Shown here piece after piece: positions 42,735 through 50,971 of a DNA stretch of 64,000 nucleotides; position 1 is the stretch's first letter; every line of letters begins with the position of its first letter. Position numbers and translations under genes: made by a program. The notes under the pieces were generated by a model, which worked only from the letters and a program-made list of their open reading frames with translations, had not been told where the DNA came from and searched no databases. This DNA is from Actinophytocola oryzae. GTDB lineage: Bacteria; Actinomycetota; Actinomycetes; Mycobacteriales; Pseudonocardiaceae. The stretch covers positions 124,001-188,000 of the forward strand of contig NZ_SOCP01000011.1 in NCBI RefSeq assembly GCF_004364325.1. The letters are read 5' to 3'.

Positions 42735-44006
42735 ATGCGTAACTCAGGGATCGTCGCGGGGCTCGCCGCGACCGCCCTCGTCCTCACGGCCTGCGGCTCG
42801 GGCGGTGACTCGGGCTCCGACGGCGTGACCACGCTGACGATCAACGTGTTCGGCGACAGCTTCTCGTTGCCGGATAACCGTTCCCTGTACGACGAGTACG
42901 AGAAGGCCCACAAGGACGTCAAGATCGTCGAGAACAGGAGCGACTTCGGCAACCACCACCAGAACCTGCAGGCCCGGCTGACCGCGGGCTCCGGCGCGGC
43001 GGACCTCGAGGTGATCGAGGTCGGCCAGGTGTCCGGCTTCGTCGGCCAGTCGGACAAGTTCGTGAACTTCAGGGACAGGGACGTCGACACCGCGCAGTGG
43101 ACCGAGTCCACCGTGCAGCGGGCGTCCACTCCGGACGGTGGCACGCTCATCGGCCTGCCGACGGACATCGGCGGCCTCGCCATGTGCTACCGCACGGACC
43201 TGTTCGCACAGGCCGGCCTGCCCACGAACCGGGACGAGGTCTCGGCGCTGTGGTCGACGTGGGACTCCTACGTCGAGGTCGGCAACCAGTTCCGCGGCAA
43301 GGTGCCGAACGTCAGGTGGTTCGACGCGGGTGGCCACGTGTTCACCGGCATCCTCGGCAACGAGGAGGAGACGTACTACAACGCCAAGGGCGACCTGGTC
43401 GTCGAGAAGAACGCGGCCGTGAAGGACGCGTGGGACCTGACGGTCAAGGCCATCAAGGCCGGTCAGTCCGCCGGGCTCGCGGAGTTCAGCACCGAGTGGA
43501 ACACCGGCTTCCAGCAGGGCCAGTTCGCGACGATCACCTGCCCCGCCTGGATGATGGGCTACATCCAGGGCAACGCCCCCGACACCAAGGGCAAGTGGGA
43601 CATCGCGAAGATCCCCGGCGGGTCCGGCAACTGGGGCGGCTCGTACGTGACCGTCCCCTCGCAGGGCAAGCACATCGACGCGGCCGTCGAGCTGGCGAAG
43701 TGGCTGACCGCGCCGGAGCAGAACATCGAGCTGTTCAAGGCGATCGGCAACTTCCCGAGCCAGGAGTCGACCTGGAGCCGGCCGGAGATCGCGGACTTCA
43801 CCTCGGAGTTCTTCTCGAACGCACCGGCGGGCAGGATCTTCCCCGAGTCGCTGGAGAACGCGCCGAAGCAGGTGTACGGCCCGCAGAGCGGCGTCATCGG
43901 CAACACGTTCGCGGGCGCGTTGAACAGCGTCGAGCAGGGCACCGACCCCGACAAGGCGTGGGACTCGGCGATGAACGACATCGAGGCCGCCGCGGGTGAA
44001 GGGTGA
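42735..44006 (+). CDS. ABC sugar importer, solute-binding lipoprotein (CebE-like)
   Basis: 423 aa. Lipoprotein signal with lipobox LTAC (Cys20). Family 1 sugar-binding fold: TTLTINVFGDSFSLPDNRSLYDEYEKAHKDVKIVENRS, the hinge-side GGLAMCYRTDLFAQAGLP, and TITCPAWMMGYIQGNAPDTKGKWDIAKIPGGSGNWGGSY. Its context with GH16, GH1 and two permeases suggests beta-glucan oligosaccharides (laminari- or cello-oligomers) as ligand. It has no ATPase partner in the operon; a shared MsiK-type ATPase elsewhere is expected for this class. Confidence 0.88.
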   Translation: MRNSGIVAGLAATALVLTACGSGGDSGSDGVTTLTINVFGDSFSLPDNRSLYDEYEKAHKDVKIVENRSDFGNHHQNLQARLTAGSGAADLEVIEVGQVSGFVGQSDKFVNFRDRDVDTAQWTESTVQRASTPDGGTLIGLPTDIGGLAMCYRTDLFAQAGLPTNRDEVSALWSTWDSYVEVGNQFRGKVPNVRWFDAGGHVFTGILGNEEETYYNAKGDLVVEKNAAVKDAWDLTVKAIKAGQSAGLAEFSTEWNTGFQQGQFATITCPAWMMGYIQGNAPDTKGKWDIAKIPGGSGNWGGSYVTVPSQGKHIDAAVELAKWLTAPEQNIELFKAIGNFPSQESTWSRPEIADFTSEFFSNAPAGRIFPESLENAPKQVYGPQSGVIGNTFAGALNSVEQGTDPDKAWDSAMNDIEAAAGEG

Positions 44007-44992
44007 CGGTCCAGCTCGACGACCGCGGGGCGCCGGCCGACTCCGGCCGGCGCCCGGCGCCACCGTCTCGCAGGCGGGCCTGGCGGTCTGTGTTGTACCG
44101 CCTCGACGTCAAGGGCTCGCCCTACCTCTACGTGTTCCCGTTCTTCGGGTTGTTCGCGGTGTTCGGCCTGTTCCCGCTGGTGTACACGGCCGTGATCTCG
44201 ACGACCGCGTGGAGCCCGCGCAGGCCCGGCAGCGAGGACGTCTCCGTCGGGCTGGACAACTACGGGAAGCTGTTCGCCGACGAGAACTTCCACAACGCGC
44301 TGATCAACACGTTCGGCATCGGGATCGTGTCGACAGTGCCGCAGCTGTTGCTGGCACTGGGAATCGCGCACCTGCTGAACTACAAGCTGCGCGGCAGGCT
44401 CTTCCTGCGGATGGGCGTGCTCGTCCCGTACATCACGTCGGTGGCGGCGGTAGCGCTGATCTTCAACCAGATCTTCGCGCGGGACTTCGGGCTGCTGAAC
44501 TGGATCCTCCAGCCGTTCACGGAGAACCCGGTCGACTGGCGTGCCGAGAAGTGGGCGTCCTGGCTCGCGGTGTCCGCGATGGTGACGTGGCACTGGACCG
44601 GCTACAACGCGCTCATCTATCTGGCCGCGATGCAGACGATCCCCTACGAGCTGTACGAGTCCGCCTCGATCGACGGCGCGAGCCGCAGGCAGCAGTTCTG
44701 GCACATCACGATCCCGAGCCTGCGGCCCACGATCATCTTCACGGTCATCGTGTCGACGATCGGCGCGCTGCAGCTGTTCGCGGAGCCGTTCCTGTTCGAC
44801 ACCACCCGCAACAACAACGGTGGCTCGGACCGGCAGTTCCAGACCGTGGTCCTCTACCTGTACCAACAGTTCTGGACCAACGGCCGTTACGGCTACGGCG
44901 CCGCGATCGCGTGGACGCTGTTCGTGGTGACGGTGGTGGTCGCACTGGTGAACTTCCTGCTGGCGCGCCGGATCCGATCGGCGGACGACTGA
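44003..44992 (+). CDS. ABC sugar importer permease 1 (CebF-like)
   Basis: 329 aa from GTG 44003 (GTGA overlap with the binding protein). Six membrane segments are predicted, starting at LYVFPFFGLFAVFGLFPLVYTAVI. The EAA loop is YELYESASIDGASRRQQFWHITIPSLRP, the site that docks the ATPase. The N-terminal 30 residues are Pro/Arg-rich and cytoplasmic. Normal MalF-like length. Confidence 0.92.
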   Translation: MTVQLDDRGAPADSGRRPAPPSRRRAWRSVLYRLDVKGSPYLYVFPFFGLFAVFGLFPLVYTAVISTTAWSPRRPGSEDVSVGLDNYGKLFADENFHNALINTFGIGIVSTVPQLLLALGIAHLLNYKLRGRLFLRMGVLVPYITSVAAVALIFNQIFARDFGLLNWILQPFTENPVDWRAEKWASWLAVSAMVTWHWTGYNALIYLAAMQTIPYELYESASIDGASRRQQFWHITIPSLRPTIIFTVIVSTIGALQLFAEPFLFDTTRNNNGGSDRQFQTVVLYLYQQFWTNGRYGYGAAIAWTLFVVTVVVALVNFLLARRIRSADD

Positions 44993-44993
44993 C

Positions 44994-45851
44994 ATGGCGA
45001 CCCACACGACGCCACGGCGCCAACGCAGGGCACCTGACGAGGGCCGTTGGGGCACCTACGCGATCCTGTTCGCGATCATCGTCTTCTCGGTCTTCCCGCT
45101 GTACTGGTCGATCGTGGTGTCCTCGCGCGACCAGTCCGCGATCGGCAGCTACCCGCCGCCGCTCGTGCCGGGCGGTTCGCTGTGGGACAACCTGTCCACG
45201 GCGTTCGAACAGGGCAACTTCGGGCTGGCGCTGACGAACTCGGTCGTCGTGGCGGGCACGGTCACGATCGCGGTCGTGTTCACCTCGACGCTCGCGGGTT
45301 TCGCGTTCGCCAAGCTGACCTTCCGGGGCAGGGGCGGTCTGTTCGGCGCCGTGGTCGCGACGATGCTGGTGCCGACACAGCTCTCGATCATCCCGCTGTA
45401 CATCATGGTGACTCAGTGGTTCGGCTGGTCCAACGACCTGCGTGGCGTGATCGTGCCCGCACTGGTGAGCGCGTTCGGCGTGTTCTTCATGCGCCAGTAC
45501 CTGTCCTCGGCCATGCCGACCGAGCTGCTCGAGGCGGGCCGCGTCGACGGCGCGTCCACGTTGCGGATCTACTGGAACGTCGTGCTGCCGATCGCCAGGC
45601 CGGGGGCGGCCGTGCTGGCGCTGCTGACGTTCATCACGTACTGGAACGACCTGTTCTGGCCGCTGATCCTGCTCAACACGCAGAACCCGACGGTGCAGGT
45701 GGCGATCGCGAACACGGCGAGCGGCATCGAGGTCGACTACTCGCTCGTGCTCGGCGGCACGGTGATCGCGACCTTCCCGATGCTGATCGTGTTCCTGTTG
45801 CTGGGCCGTCAGATCATCGGCGGGATCATGCAGGGGGCGGTGAAGGGGTGA
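44994..45851 (+). CDS. ABC sugar importer permease 2 (CebG-like)
   Basis: 285 aa, ATG 44994, one base after the previous stop codon. MalG-type: YAILFAIIVFSVFPLYWSIVVSS as first helix, EAA loop TELLEAGRVDGASTLRIYWNVVLPIARPGAAV, and FITYWNDLFWPLILL near the end. With permease 1 it forms the channel. Its stop overlaps the GTG of the GH1 gene (GTGA), so permease and GH1 expression are coupled. Confidence 0.92.
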   Translation: MATHTTPRRQRRAPDEGRWGTYAILFAIIVFSVFPLYWSIVVSSRDQSAIGSYPPPLVPGGSLWDNLSTAFEQGNFGLALTNSVVVAGTVTIAVVFTSTLAGFAFAKLTFRGRGGLFGAVVATMLVPTQLSIIPLYIMVTQWFGWSNDLRGVIVPALVSAFGVFFMRQYLSSAMPTELLEAGRVDGASTLRIYWNVVLPIARPGAAVLALLTFITYWNDLFWPLILLNTQNPTVQVAIANTASGIEVDYSLVLGGTVIATFPMLIVFLLLGRQIIGGIMQGAVKG

Positions 45852-46909
45852 ACCACACGACACGCGGTTGCCTGTGGGGCTCGCCGACGGCCGCCTACCA
45901 GAAGGACCTCGACCTGCCGGAGTACCGGTTCTCGGTGTCGTGGCCGCGGCTCCAGCCGGACGGCAGGGGGCAGGCCGACACCGAGGGCCTCGACCACTAC
46001 GAACGCCTCGTGGACGAGCTGCTGGCACACGGCATGACGCCGGTGCCGACACTGCACGACGGGGACCTGCCGCAGGAGCTGGAGGACTCCGGCGGCTGGG
46101 CAGCGCGGGACACCGCCGTCCGTTTCGCGGAGTATGCCGGGCTGGTCGGGATGCGTCTCGGCGACCGGGTCCCGTACTGGACCACGCTGAACGAACCGTG
46201 GTGTGCGGCCTTCCGAGGGGAAGCGTCCACCCCGGCGCACGCGTTGCGGGCCGCGCACCACCTGCTGCTGGCGCACGGGCTCGGCACGCTGGCGTTGCGT
46301 TCGGTCCTGCCCGTCACCGCACAGGTCTCGATCACGCTGAACCTGGCCGCCGTGCTGCCCGCGGCGACGTCGTCGGCCGCGACCAGCGCGGTCCGGCGGA
46401 TCGACGGCCTGGCCAACCGGCTGTTCCTGGACCCGCTGTTCGTGGGCCACTACCCGGCGGACGTGCGGCAGGACACGTCGCGGGTGACCGACTGGTCGTT
46501 CGTGTGGCCGGACGACCTGTCGGTCATCTCGACCCCGATCGACCTGCTGGGCATCAACTACTACTCCCCGAACCTGGTGGACGTCGGCCCCTCCGAGCGC
46601 GGCCCGTCACCGTGGCCTGCGTGCGAGAACGTCCGGTTCGTCCCTCCTCCCGACCCCACGACGGCGATGGGCCGGTCGATCGACACGCAGGGGCTGCGCA
46701 ACGTGGTACACCGGGTGCACGACCAGTACCGTCCGATCCCGCTGGTGGTCACCGAGAACGGCGCCGCCTCCGAGGCCGCCGGGTGTCTGCGTGATCATCT
46801 GGAGGTCGTGCGCGAGGCGATCTCCGCAGGCGTGGACCTTCGGGGATACTTCGTGTGGTCGCTCTTGGACGACTACCGACAGGTGATTCGAACGAACGGC
46901 TTGGAATGA
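45848..46909 (+). CDS. GH1 beta-glucosidase homologue with internal deletions and truncated C-terminus
   Basis: 353 aa from GTG 45848; complete GH1 enzymes are about 440-480 aa. Kept: TAAYQ (glycone Gln), TLNEPW (acid/base Glu116), VTENG (nucleophile Glu303), VWSLLD. Missing or changed: about 50 residues between AAYQ and the 'YRFSVSWPR' strand; YHWDLP, with its two sugar-binding His and Trp, reads LHDGDLP; a segment after 'EPWCAAF'; the loop after TENG; and the final NFEW...GLVHVDY block, replaced by DYRQVIRTNGLE then stop. The frame stays open and the stop overlaps the LacI start (ATGA). It may be a decaying gene or a remodelled enzyme; it is unlikely to be an ordinary beta-glucosidase. Confidence 0.8.
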   Translation: MNHTTRGCLWGSPTAAYQKDLDLPEYRFSVSWPRLQPDGRGQADTEGLDHYERLVDELLAHGMTPVPTLHDGDLPQELEDSGGWAARDTAVRFAEYAGLVGMRLGDRVPYWTTLNEPWCAAFRGEASTPAHALRAAHHLLLAHGLGTLALRSVLPVTAQVSITLNLAAVLPAATSSAATSAVRRIDGLANRLFLDPLFVGHYPADVRQDTSRVTDWSFVWPDDLSVISTPIDLLGINYYSPNLVDVGPSERGPSPWPACENVRFVPPPDPTTAMGRSIDTQGLRNVVHRVHDQYRPIPLVVTENGAASEAAGCLRDHLEVVREAISAGVDLRGYFVWSLLDDYRQVIRTNGLE

Positions 46910-47904
46910 AACCGACACTGGACACGGTCGCCGCGGAGGCGGGGGTGTCCCGCGCGACGGTGTCCCGGGTGATCAACGGCTCACCGAGGGTGTCCCCCGA
47001 GGTCAAGACCGCGGTGCAGGCGGCCATCGCCGCGCTGGGCTACGTCCCGAACCGGGCGGCCCGCAGTCTCGCGATGCGCCGCACCGACTCGATCGCCCTG
47101 GTCATGCGTGAACCGGACGCCACGGTGCTGAACGACCCGTACCTCGGCAACATCATCATCGCCACGAGCCAGACGCTGATCGACACCGGCGTGCAGCTTG
47201 TGCTGGTGAACGCCCAGAACACGGCGGAACACGCCCAGCTCGCCGACTACGTCCGAAGTGGACACGTCGACGGCGTCCTGCTGGCGTCCATGCACGACGA
47301 CGACCCGCTGCCCCGCCTGTTGCTCGAGGCGGGCATCCCGACCGTGGTCGGCGGCCGACCGTCCCGCCCGCTACCCGGCCTGTCCTATGTGGACTGCGAC
47401 AACGAGGGTGGTGCCCAGCTGGCGGCCGAACGCCTCCTGTCGGCCGGCCGCCGCCGGGTGGCGACGATCGCCGGGCCCCAGGACATGACGGCGGGCATCG
47501 ACCGCCTGGCGGGCTACCGCAACGCGCTGACGGGTGCGGGCCGCAAGGCCGACCGGGTGGCCCACGGCGACTTCACCAGGGAGTCGGGCCAGCAGGCGAT
47601 GGCCGAGCTGCTGACCCGCTACCCCGACGTGGACGCCGTCTTCGCGGCGAACGACATGATGGCCGCCGGCGCGATCCGCGTACTGCGCGACGCGGGCCGC
47701 AAGGTCCCGACGGACGTGTCGGTGGTCGGGTTCGACGACATCGAGCTGGCCCGCCACACGGAACCACCCCTGACCACGATCCACCAGCCGATCGTCGACC
47801 AGGCCCGCACGATGACCGAGCTGCTCCTGACCCAGATAGGCGGCGACCCGGTCGCGGATCCGGTGGTCCTCCCGACTGTCCTCGTGGAACGCGAGTCCGC
47901 GTAG
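46906..47904 (+). CDS. LacI-family transcriptional regulator (CebR-like)
   Basis: 332 aa from ATG 46906, overlapping the GH1 stop by 4 bp. Helix-turn-helix DTVAAEAGVSRATVSRVINGSPRVSPEVKTAVQAAIAALGYVPNRAARSLAMRRT, then a periplasmic-binding-like sugar domain ending IVDQARTMTELLLTQIGGDP. Helix 'ATVSRVING' is the typical operator reader for GAGAGCGCTCTC-type palindromes. It likely represses both the GH16 gene and the importer operon until a beta-gluco-disaccharide binds. Confidence 0.93.
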   Translation: MKPTLDTVAAEAGVSRATVSRVINGSPRVSPEVKTAVQAAIAALGYVPNRAARSLAMRRTDSIALVMREPDATVLNDPYLGNIIIATSQTLIDTGVQLVLVNAQNTAEHAQLADYVRSGHVDGVLLASMHDDDPLPRLLLEAGIPTVVGGRPSRPLPGLSYVDCDNEGGAQLAAERLLSAGRRRVATIAGPQDMTAGIDRLAGYRNALTGAGRKADRVAHGDFTRESGQQAMAELLTRYPDVDAVFAANDMMAAGAIRVLRDAGRKVPTDVSVVGFDDIELARHTEPPLTTIHQPIVDQARTMTELLLTQIGGDPVADPVVLPTVLVERESA

Positions 47905-48275
47905 CGCCGCGCCGGCGGTCCCTGTCTTGCGTCGATCGAGGGACGTGACGGTGGCGGCGCGGAACCGCCTGCGTTCCCGGCAGGCAGGGCCCGCTGTGTG
48001 GGTGCCGGGCGCTGCGCGCCCGACACCCGCGAGATGCGCGATTCCGGGTAGGCCGACCCCGAGACCCTCACTGGACGCGCCCCGAACGTTACGAAGGCGT
48101 CCTTCAGTACGCCGGGCGTCACGAAGGCGCCCTTCAGTACACCGGACGTCACGAAGGCGCCCTTCAGTGCAGTCAGCCTGAAGCCACCGCGAGTCTTCCG
48201 CAGCCCGGCCTTCTCCGGGGCGACGGTCATCGCGGTGGCCGCACTGACGGGCGCACGGAAGCCACCCATGCCTGG
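47905..48275. repeat. 371-bp intergenic region with three tandem copies of the palindromic repeat
   Basis: No gene was seen. Units at 48087-48110, 48117-48140 and 48147-48170 each read GTTACGAAGGCGYCCTTCAGT with small changes, all in the same orientation and 30 bp apart. The spacers (AC-GCCGGGC, AC-ACCGGAC) are similar too, so the array grew by local duplication. The same family occurs at five other places in the window. Confidence 0.8.
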
Positions 48276-48665
48276 GTGGGGATGCTGACCTTCGTCACGG
48301 GCCAGGACCGGCTCCGCGCGCTGCGCCTCGAGCTGGACCTCGGCATCGGGAAGGCGGAACTGCTGGTCAAGCTCGCGCAGGCGCCGATGACACTGCGCGA
48401 GATCGCGCACGTCGCCGAGGTCGACTCCTCCGCGGCCACCGTCGCGGTCGACCGGCTCGAACGACGTGGTCTCGTCGAGCGGCGAGCGCACCCCGACGAC
48501 AAGCGCCGCAGGCTCGTCCACCTCACCGACGCCGGAGAGCGGGCCGCCGCGACCGCCCGGCACATCCTCACCGACCCGCCACCGGCACTCGCCGCGCTCG
48601 GCGCCGACGACCTGGCGGCCCTCACACGCATCTTCGCCACCCTCAACTCCGCGCCGCCACCCTGA
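48276..48665 (+). CDS. MarR-family regulator
   Basis: 129 aa from GTG 48276 (ATG 48282 is the alternative). Winged helix: KAELLVKLAQAPMTLREIAHVAEVDSSAATVAVDRLERRGLVERRAHPDDKRRRLVHLTDAG. It lacks part of the N-terminal dimerisation helix of full MarR proteins (about 140-160 aa). The frame is open upstream with family-like residues (THAWVGMLTF) but no start codon, so the 5' end may be eroded. Target unknown; the btu operon follows after 250 bp. Confidence 0.72.
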   Translation: MGMLTFVTGQDRLRALRLELDLGIGKAELLVKLAQAPMTLREIAHVAEVDSSAATVAVDRLERRGLVERRAHPDDKRRRLVHLTDAGERAAATARHILTDPPPALAALGADDLAALTRIFATLNSAPPP

Positions 48666-48707
48666 CGGTCCGCCGTACCGTCGGCGCCGGATGTCCGGCA
48701 CGGGTGA

Positions 48708-48815
48708 TAGCGTCGGTCCGCTGGTCAGCATGTTGACCGGCGACGCGACGGTGGTAGCGAAGTCCGGTGCGATTCCGGCGCTGTCCCGCAACTGTCATAG
48801 CCAGGTCGCCTCCCC
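48708..48815 (+). ncRNA. cobalamin (adenosylcobalamin) riboswitch
   Basis: The diagnostic B12-box core GGTGCGATTCCGGCGCTGTC (48767-48786) followed by CCGCAACTGTCATAGCCAGG (48786-48805) and GTCGCCTCC is present. This matches the conserved 'GGTGnnAnTCCnGCGCnGtCCCGCnACTGT' plus 'GCCAGG..ACC' elements. It precedes the btuF start by about 100 bp, in a 252-bp gap with no gene. The ligand-bound form should shut the transporter genes. Start and end are approximate; the expression platform between 48815 and 48917 is a GC-rich hairpin region. Confidence 0.88.
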
Positions 48816-48917
48816 GCGCGTCGACGCCAACCGCCCCCGGTGCAGGGATGCGGCGTCCTCGGGCACGGGAGGCCCGGGCCGCGCCCCGCGTGCCGGACCG
48901 ACGACTCGAGGAAGCCG

Positions 48918-49871
48918 TTGTCCCCCACCTCAAGGCGCCTCGCCGCCCTGACCGTCGCCTGCGCGCTGTTGGCCGCGGGCTGCGCGAACCGCGAACAGGC
49001 AGCCACCGACCAGTCACCCGCCTCCTCCGAGGCGCCGACCCCGGCGTTCCCCGTCACCATCACACCGGCCACCGGTGACCCGGTCACGATCGAGCGGCAG
49101 CCCGAGCGCATCGTGTCGCTGTCGGCGAGCAACACCGAGACGCTGTACGCGGTCGGCGCAGGCAAGCAGGTCACGGCCGTCGACGACCAGTCCGACTACC
49201 CCGCCGACGCGCCGAAGACCGACCTGTCCGGCCTCACCCCGAACGTCGAGGCCATCTCGGGCTACAAGCCGGACCTGGTGGTGGTCTCCGACGACGTCGA
49301 CAACCTCGTCGAGTCGATGGCCGCGGTCAGGGTGCCGATCCTGGTCGTGCCCGCCGCGGCCACCCTCGACGACGTCTACGCCGGGATGGAACTGATCGGC
49401 CGGGCCACCGGCCACTCCGACGAGGCCGCGGACCTGGTGGACCGGACGAAGGCGGGCCTGGACAAGGTCGTCGCCGACACCCCGAAGCCGTCGAAGCCGC
49501 TGACCTACTACCACGAGCTGGACACGACCCTCTACAGCGCGACGTCCAAGACGTTCATCGGGCAGATCTACGGCCTGTTCGGACTGGAGAACATCGCCGA
49601 CCCGGCCGACAAGGACGGCGGCGGCTACCCACAGCTGTCCAACGAGGCGATCCTGTCCGCCAACCCGGACCTGATCTTCCTCGCGGACGTCCAGTGCTGC
49701 GCGCAGAACGCCACGACGGTCGCCGCCCGTCCCGGGTGGAGCACGCTGACGGCCGTGAAGGACGGCAACGTCGTCGAGCTCGACGACGACCTGGCCTCCC
49801 GCTGGGGTCCGCGCATCGTCGACCTGGCCGAGTCCATCGCGGACGCGGTGGAGAAGGCCGGCAAGAGCTGA
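48918..49871 (+). CDS. btuF: vitamin B12 ABC importer, binding lipoprotein
   Basis: 317 aa from TTG 48918, with GAGGAAG a few bases upstream; no ATG or GTG gives a sensible signal peptide. Lipobox LLAAGC. Two-lobed helical-backbone binding protein: PERIVSLSASNTETLYAVGAGKQVTAVDDQSDYP, KPDLVVVSDDVDNLVESMAAVRVPILVVP and SNEAILSANPDLIFLADV. The cobalamin riboswitch upstream identifies the ligand; from protein sequence alone a siderophore would also be possible. Confidence 0.88.
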   Translation: MSPTSRRLAALTVACALLAAGCANREQAATDQSPASSEAPTPAFPVTITPATGDPVTIERQPERIVSLSASNTETLYAVGAGKQVTAVDDQSDYPADAPKTDLSGLTPNVEAISGYKPDLVVVSDDVDNLVESMAAVRVPILVVPAAATLDDVYAGMELIGRATGHSDEAADLVDRTKAGLDKVVADTPKPSKPLTYYHELDTTLYSATSKTFIGQIYGLFGLENIADPADKDGGGYPQLSNEAILSANPDLIFLADVQCCAQNATTVAARPGWSTLTAVKDGNVVELDDDLASRWGPRIVDLAESIADAVEKAGKS

Positions 49872-50971
49872 CCGGGCGGAAGAGCGCGGGCGTCGCGACC
49901 GAACCCGGTCGCGACGCCGGCCGCCCCGACGCGGCGGGCGGCAGGCTGCGCCCCACGAGGCTGCGACCGTGGGTGCTGGGTCTCGCGGTGCTGCTGCTTC
50001 TCGTCGTGGCCTCGGTCTCCGCCCTGCTCGGGGCCGCGAACCTCGGCTGGACGCGGGTCGTCTCGGAGGTGTGGGCGCAGCTCACCGGCGGCACCTCGCC
50101 GCTCTCGGCCACCGAGGCGGCGATCGTCTGGGAGGTCCGGGTCCCCCGGGTCGTGCTGGCCGGGCTCGTCGGGGCGGCGCTCGCCGTGTCCGGCGCCGCG
50201 TTCCAGGGCGTGTTCCGCAACCCGCTCGCCGACCCCTACCTGCTCGGGGCAGCGGCAGGTGCGGGCATGGCCGCCACCATCGTGGTCGTGGCCGCACCGC
50301 AGACGACGGGCTGGGTGGTCGGGCCGCTGCCGCTCGCCGCGTTCGCGGGCGCCATCGGGGGCGTGTCGCTCACGTGGCTGCTCGGCCGGTCGGCGGGCGG
50401 CGGGACCGCGGTCCTGCTGCTCGCGGGCGTGGCCGTCGCCTCGTTCCTCACGGCGGTGCAGACCTTCGCCCAGCAGCTCAACACCGACACCATCAAGCAG
50501 GTCTACAGCTGGATGCTCGGCGGCCTCAACACGACCGGCTGGAGCGAGGTCCTCGTGACACTCCCCTACGTCGGCACGGCGGCGGTCGTCCTGTGTGTCT
50601 GCGCGCGGCTGCTGGACGTGCTGGCCGTGGGCGACGACGAGGCCGCGTCGCTGGGGATCAACCCGGCGCGGGTGCGGATGGTCGTGCTGCTGGCCGCGTC
50701 GCTCGCCACCGCGGCCGCGGTCGCCGTCAGCGGGCTGATCGGGTTCGTGGGGATCGTGGTGCCGCACGTGGTCCGCCTGCTCGCCGGCGCCAGCTACCGG
50801 GTCGTGGTGCCGCTGTCGCTGGTCGGCGGCGCCGTCTTCCTGATCGTCGCCGACCACATAGCGCGCACCGCGTTCGCGCCTGCCGAGCTGCCCATCGGGA
50901 TCATCACCGCCTTCACCGGCGCGCCGTTCTTCCTGCTGGTGCTGCGGATGAACCGGGGTCAGCTGCGGTGA
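49868..50971 (+). CDS. btuC: vitamin B12 ABC importer, permease (FecCD family)
   Basis: 367 aa if started at CTG 49868 (overlapping the btuF stop as CTGA); the first GTG in frame is at 49973, directly before helix 1. The start is therefore uncertain. About ten membrane helices: VLGLAVLLLLVVASVSALLG, the R-V-P-R-V-x-x-A-x-x-x-G-A-x-L-A-x-S-G-A-x-x-Q block, NPLADPYLLGAAAGAGMAA, GFVGIVVPHVVRLL and ELPIGIITAFTGAPFFLLVL. These are hallmarks of FecCD/BtuC. It pairs with BtuD. Confidence 0.9.
   Translation: MTGRKSAGVATEPGRDAGRPDAAGGRLRPTRLRPWVLGLAVLLLLVVASVSALLGAANLGWTRVVSEVWAQLTGGTSPLSATEAAIVWEVRVPRVVLAGLVGAALAVSGAAFQGVFRNPLADPYLLGAAAGAGMAATIVVVAAPQTTGWVVGPLPLAAFAGAIGGVSLTWLLGRSAGGGTAVLLLAGVAVASFLTAVQTFAQQLNTDTIKQVYSWMLGGLNTTGWSEVLVTLPYVGTAAVVLCVCARLLDVLAVGDDEAASLGINPARVRMVVLLAASLATAAAVAVSGLIGFVGIVVPHVVRLLAGASYRVVVPLSLVGGAVFLIVADHIARTAFAPAELPIGIITAFTGAPFFLLVLRMNRGQLR

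Noticed and set aside
45848..46909. GH1 as a plain pseudogene
   Set aside because: All losses keep the frame, both catalytic glutamates and both gene overlaps remain, so it is reported as a coding gene with altered core.
48087..48170. Possible CRISPR array (three regular repeats, 30-bp period)
   Set aside because: Spacers are 6 bp and similar to each other, the unit is a palindrome found elsewhere in the window, and no cas genes are present.
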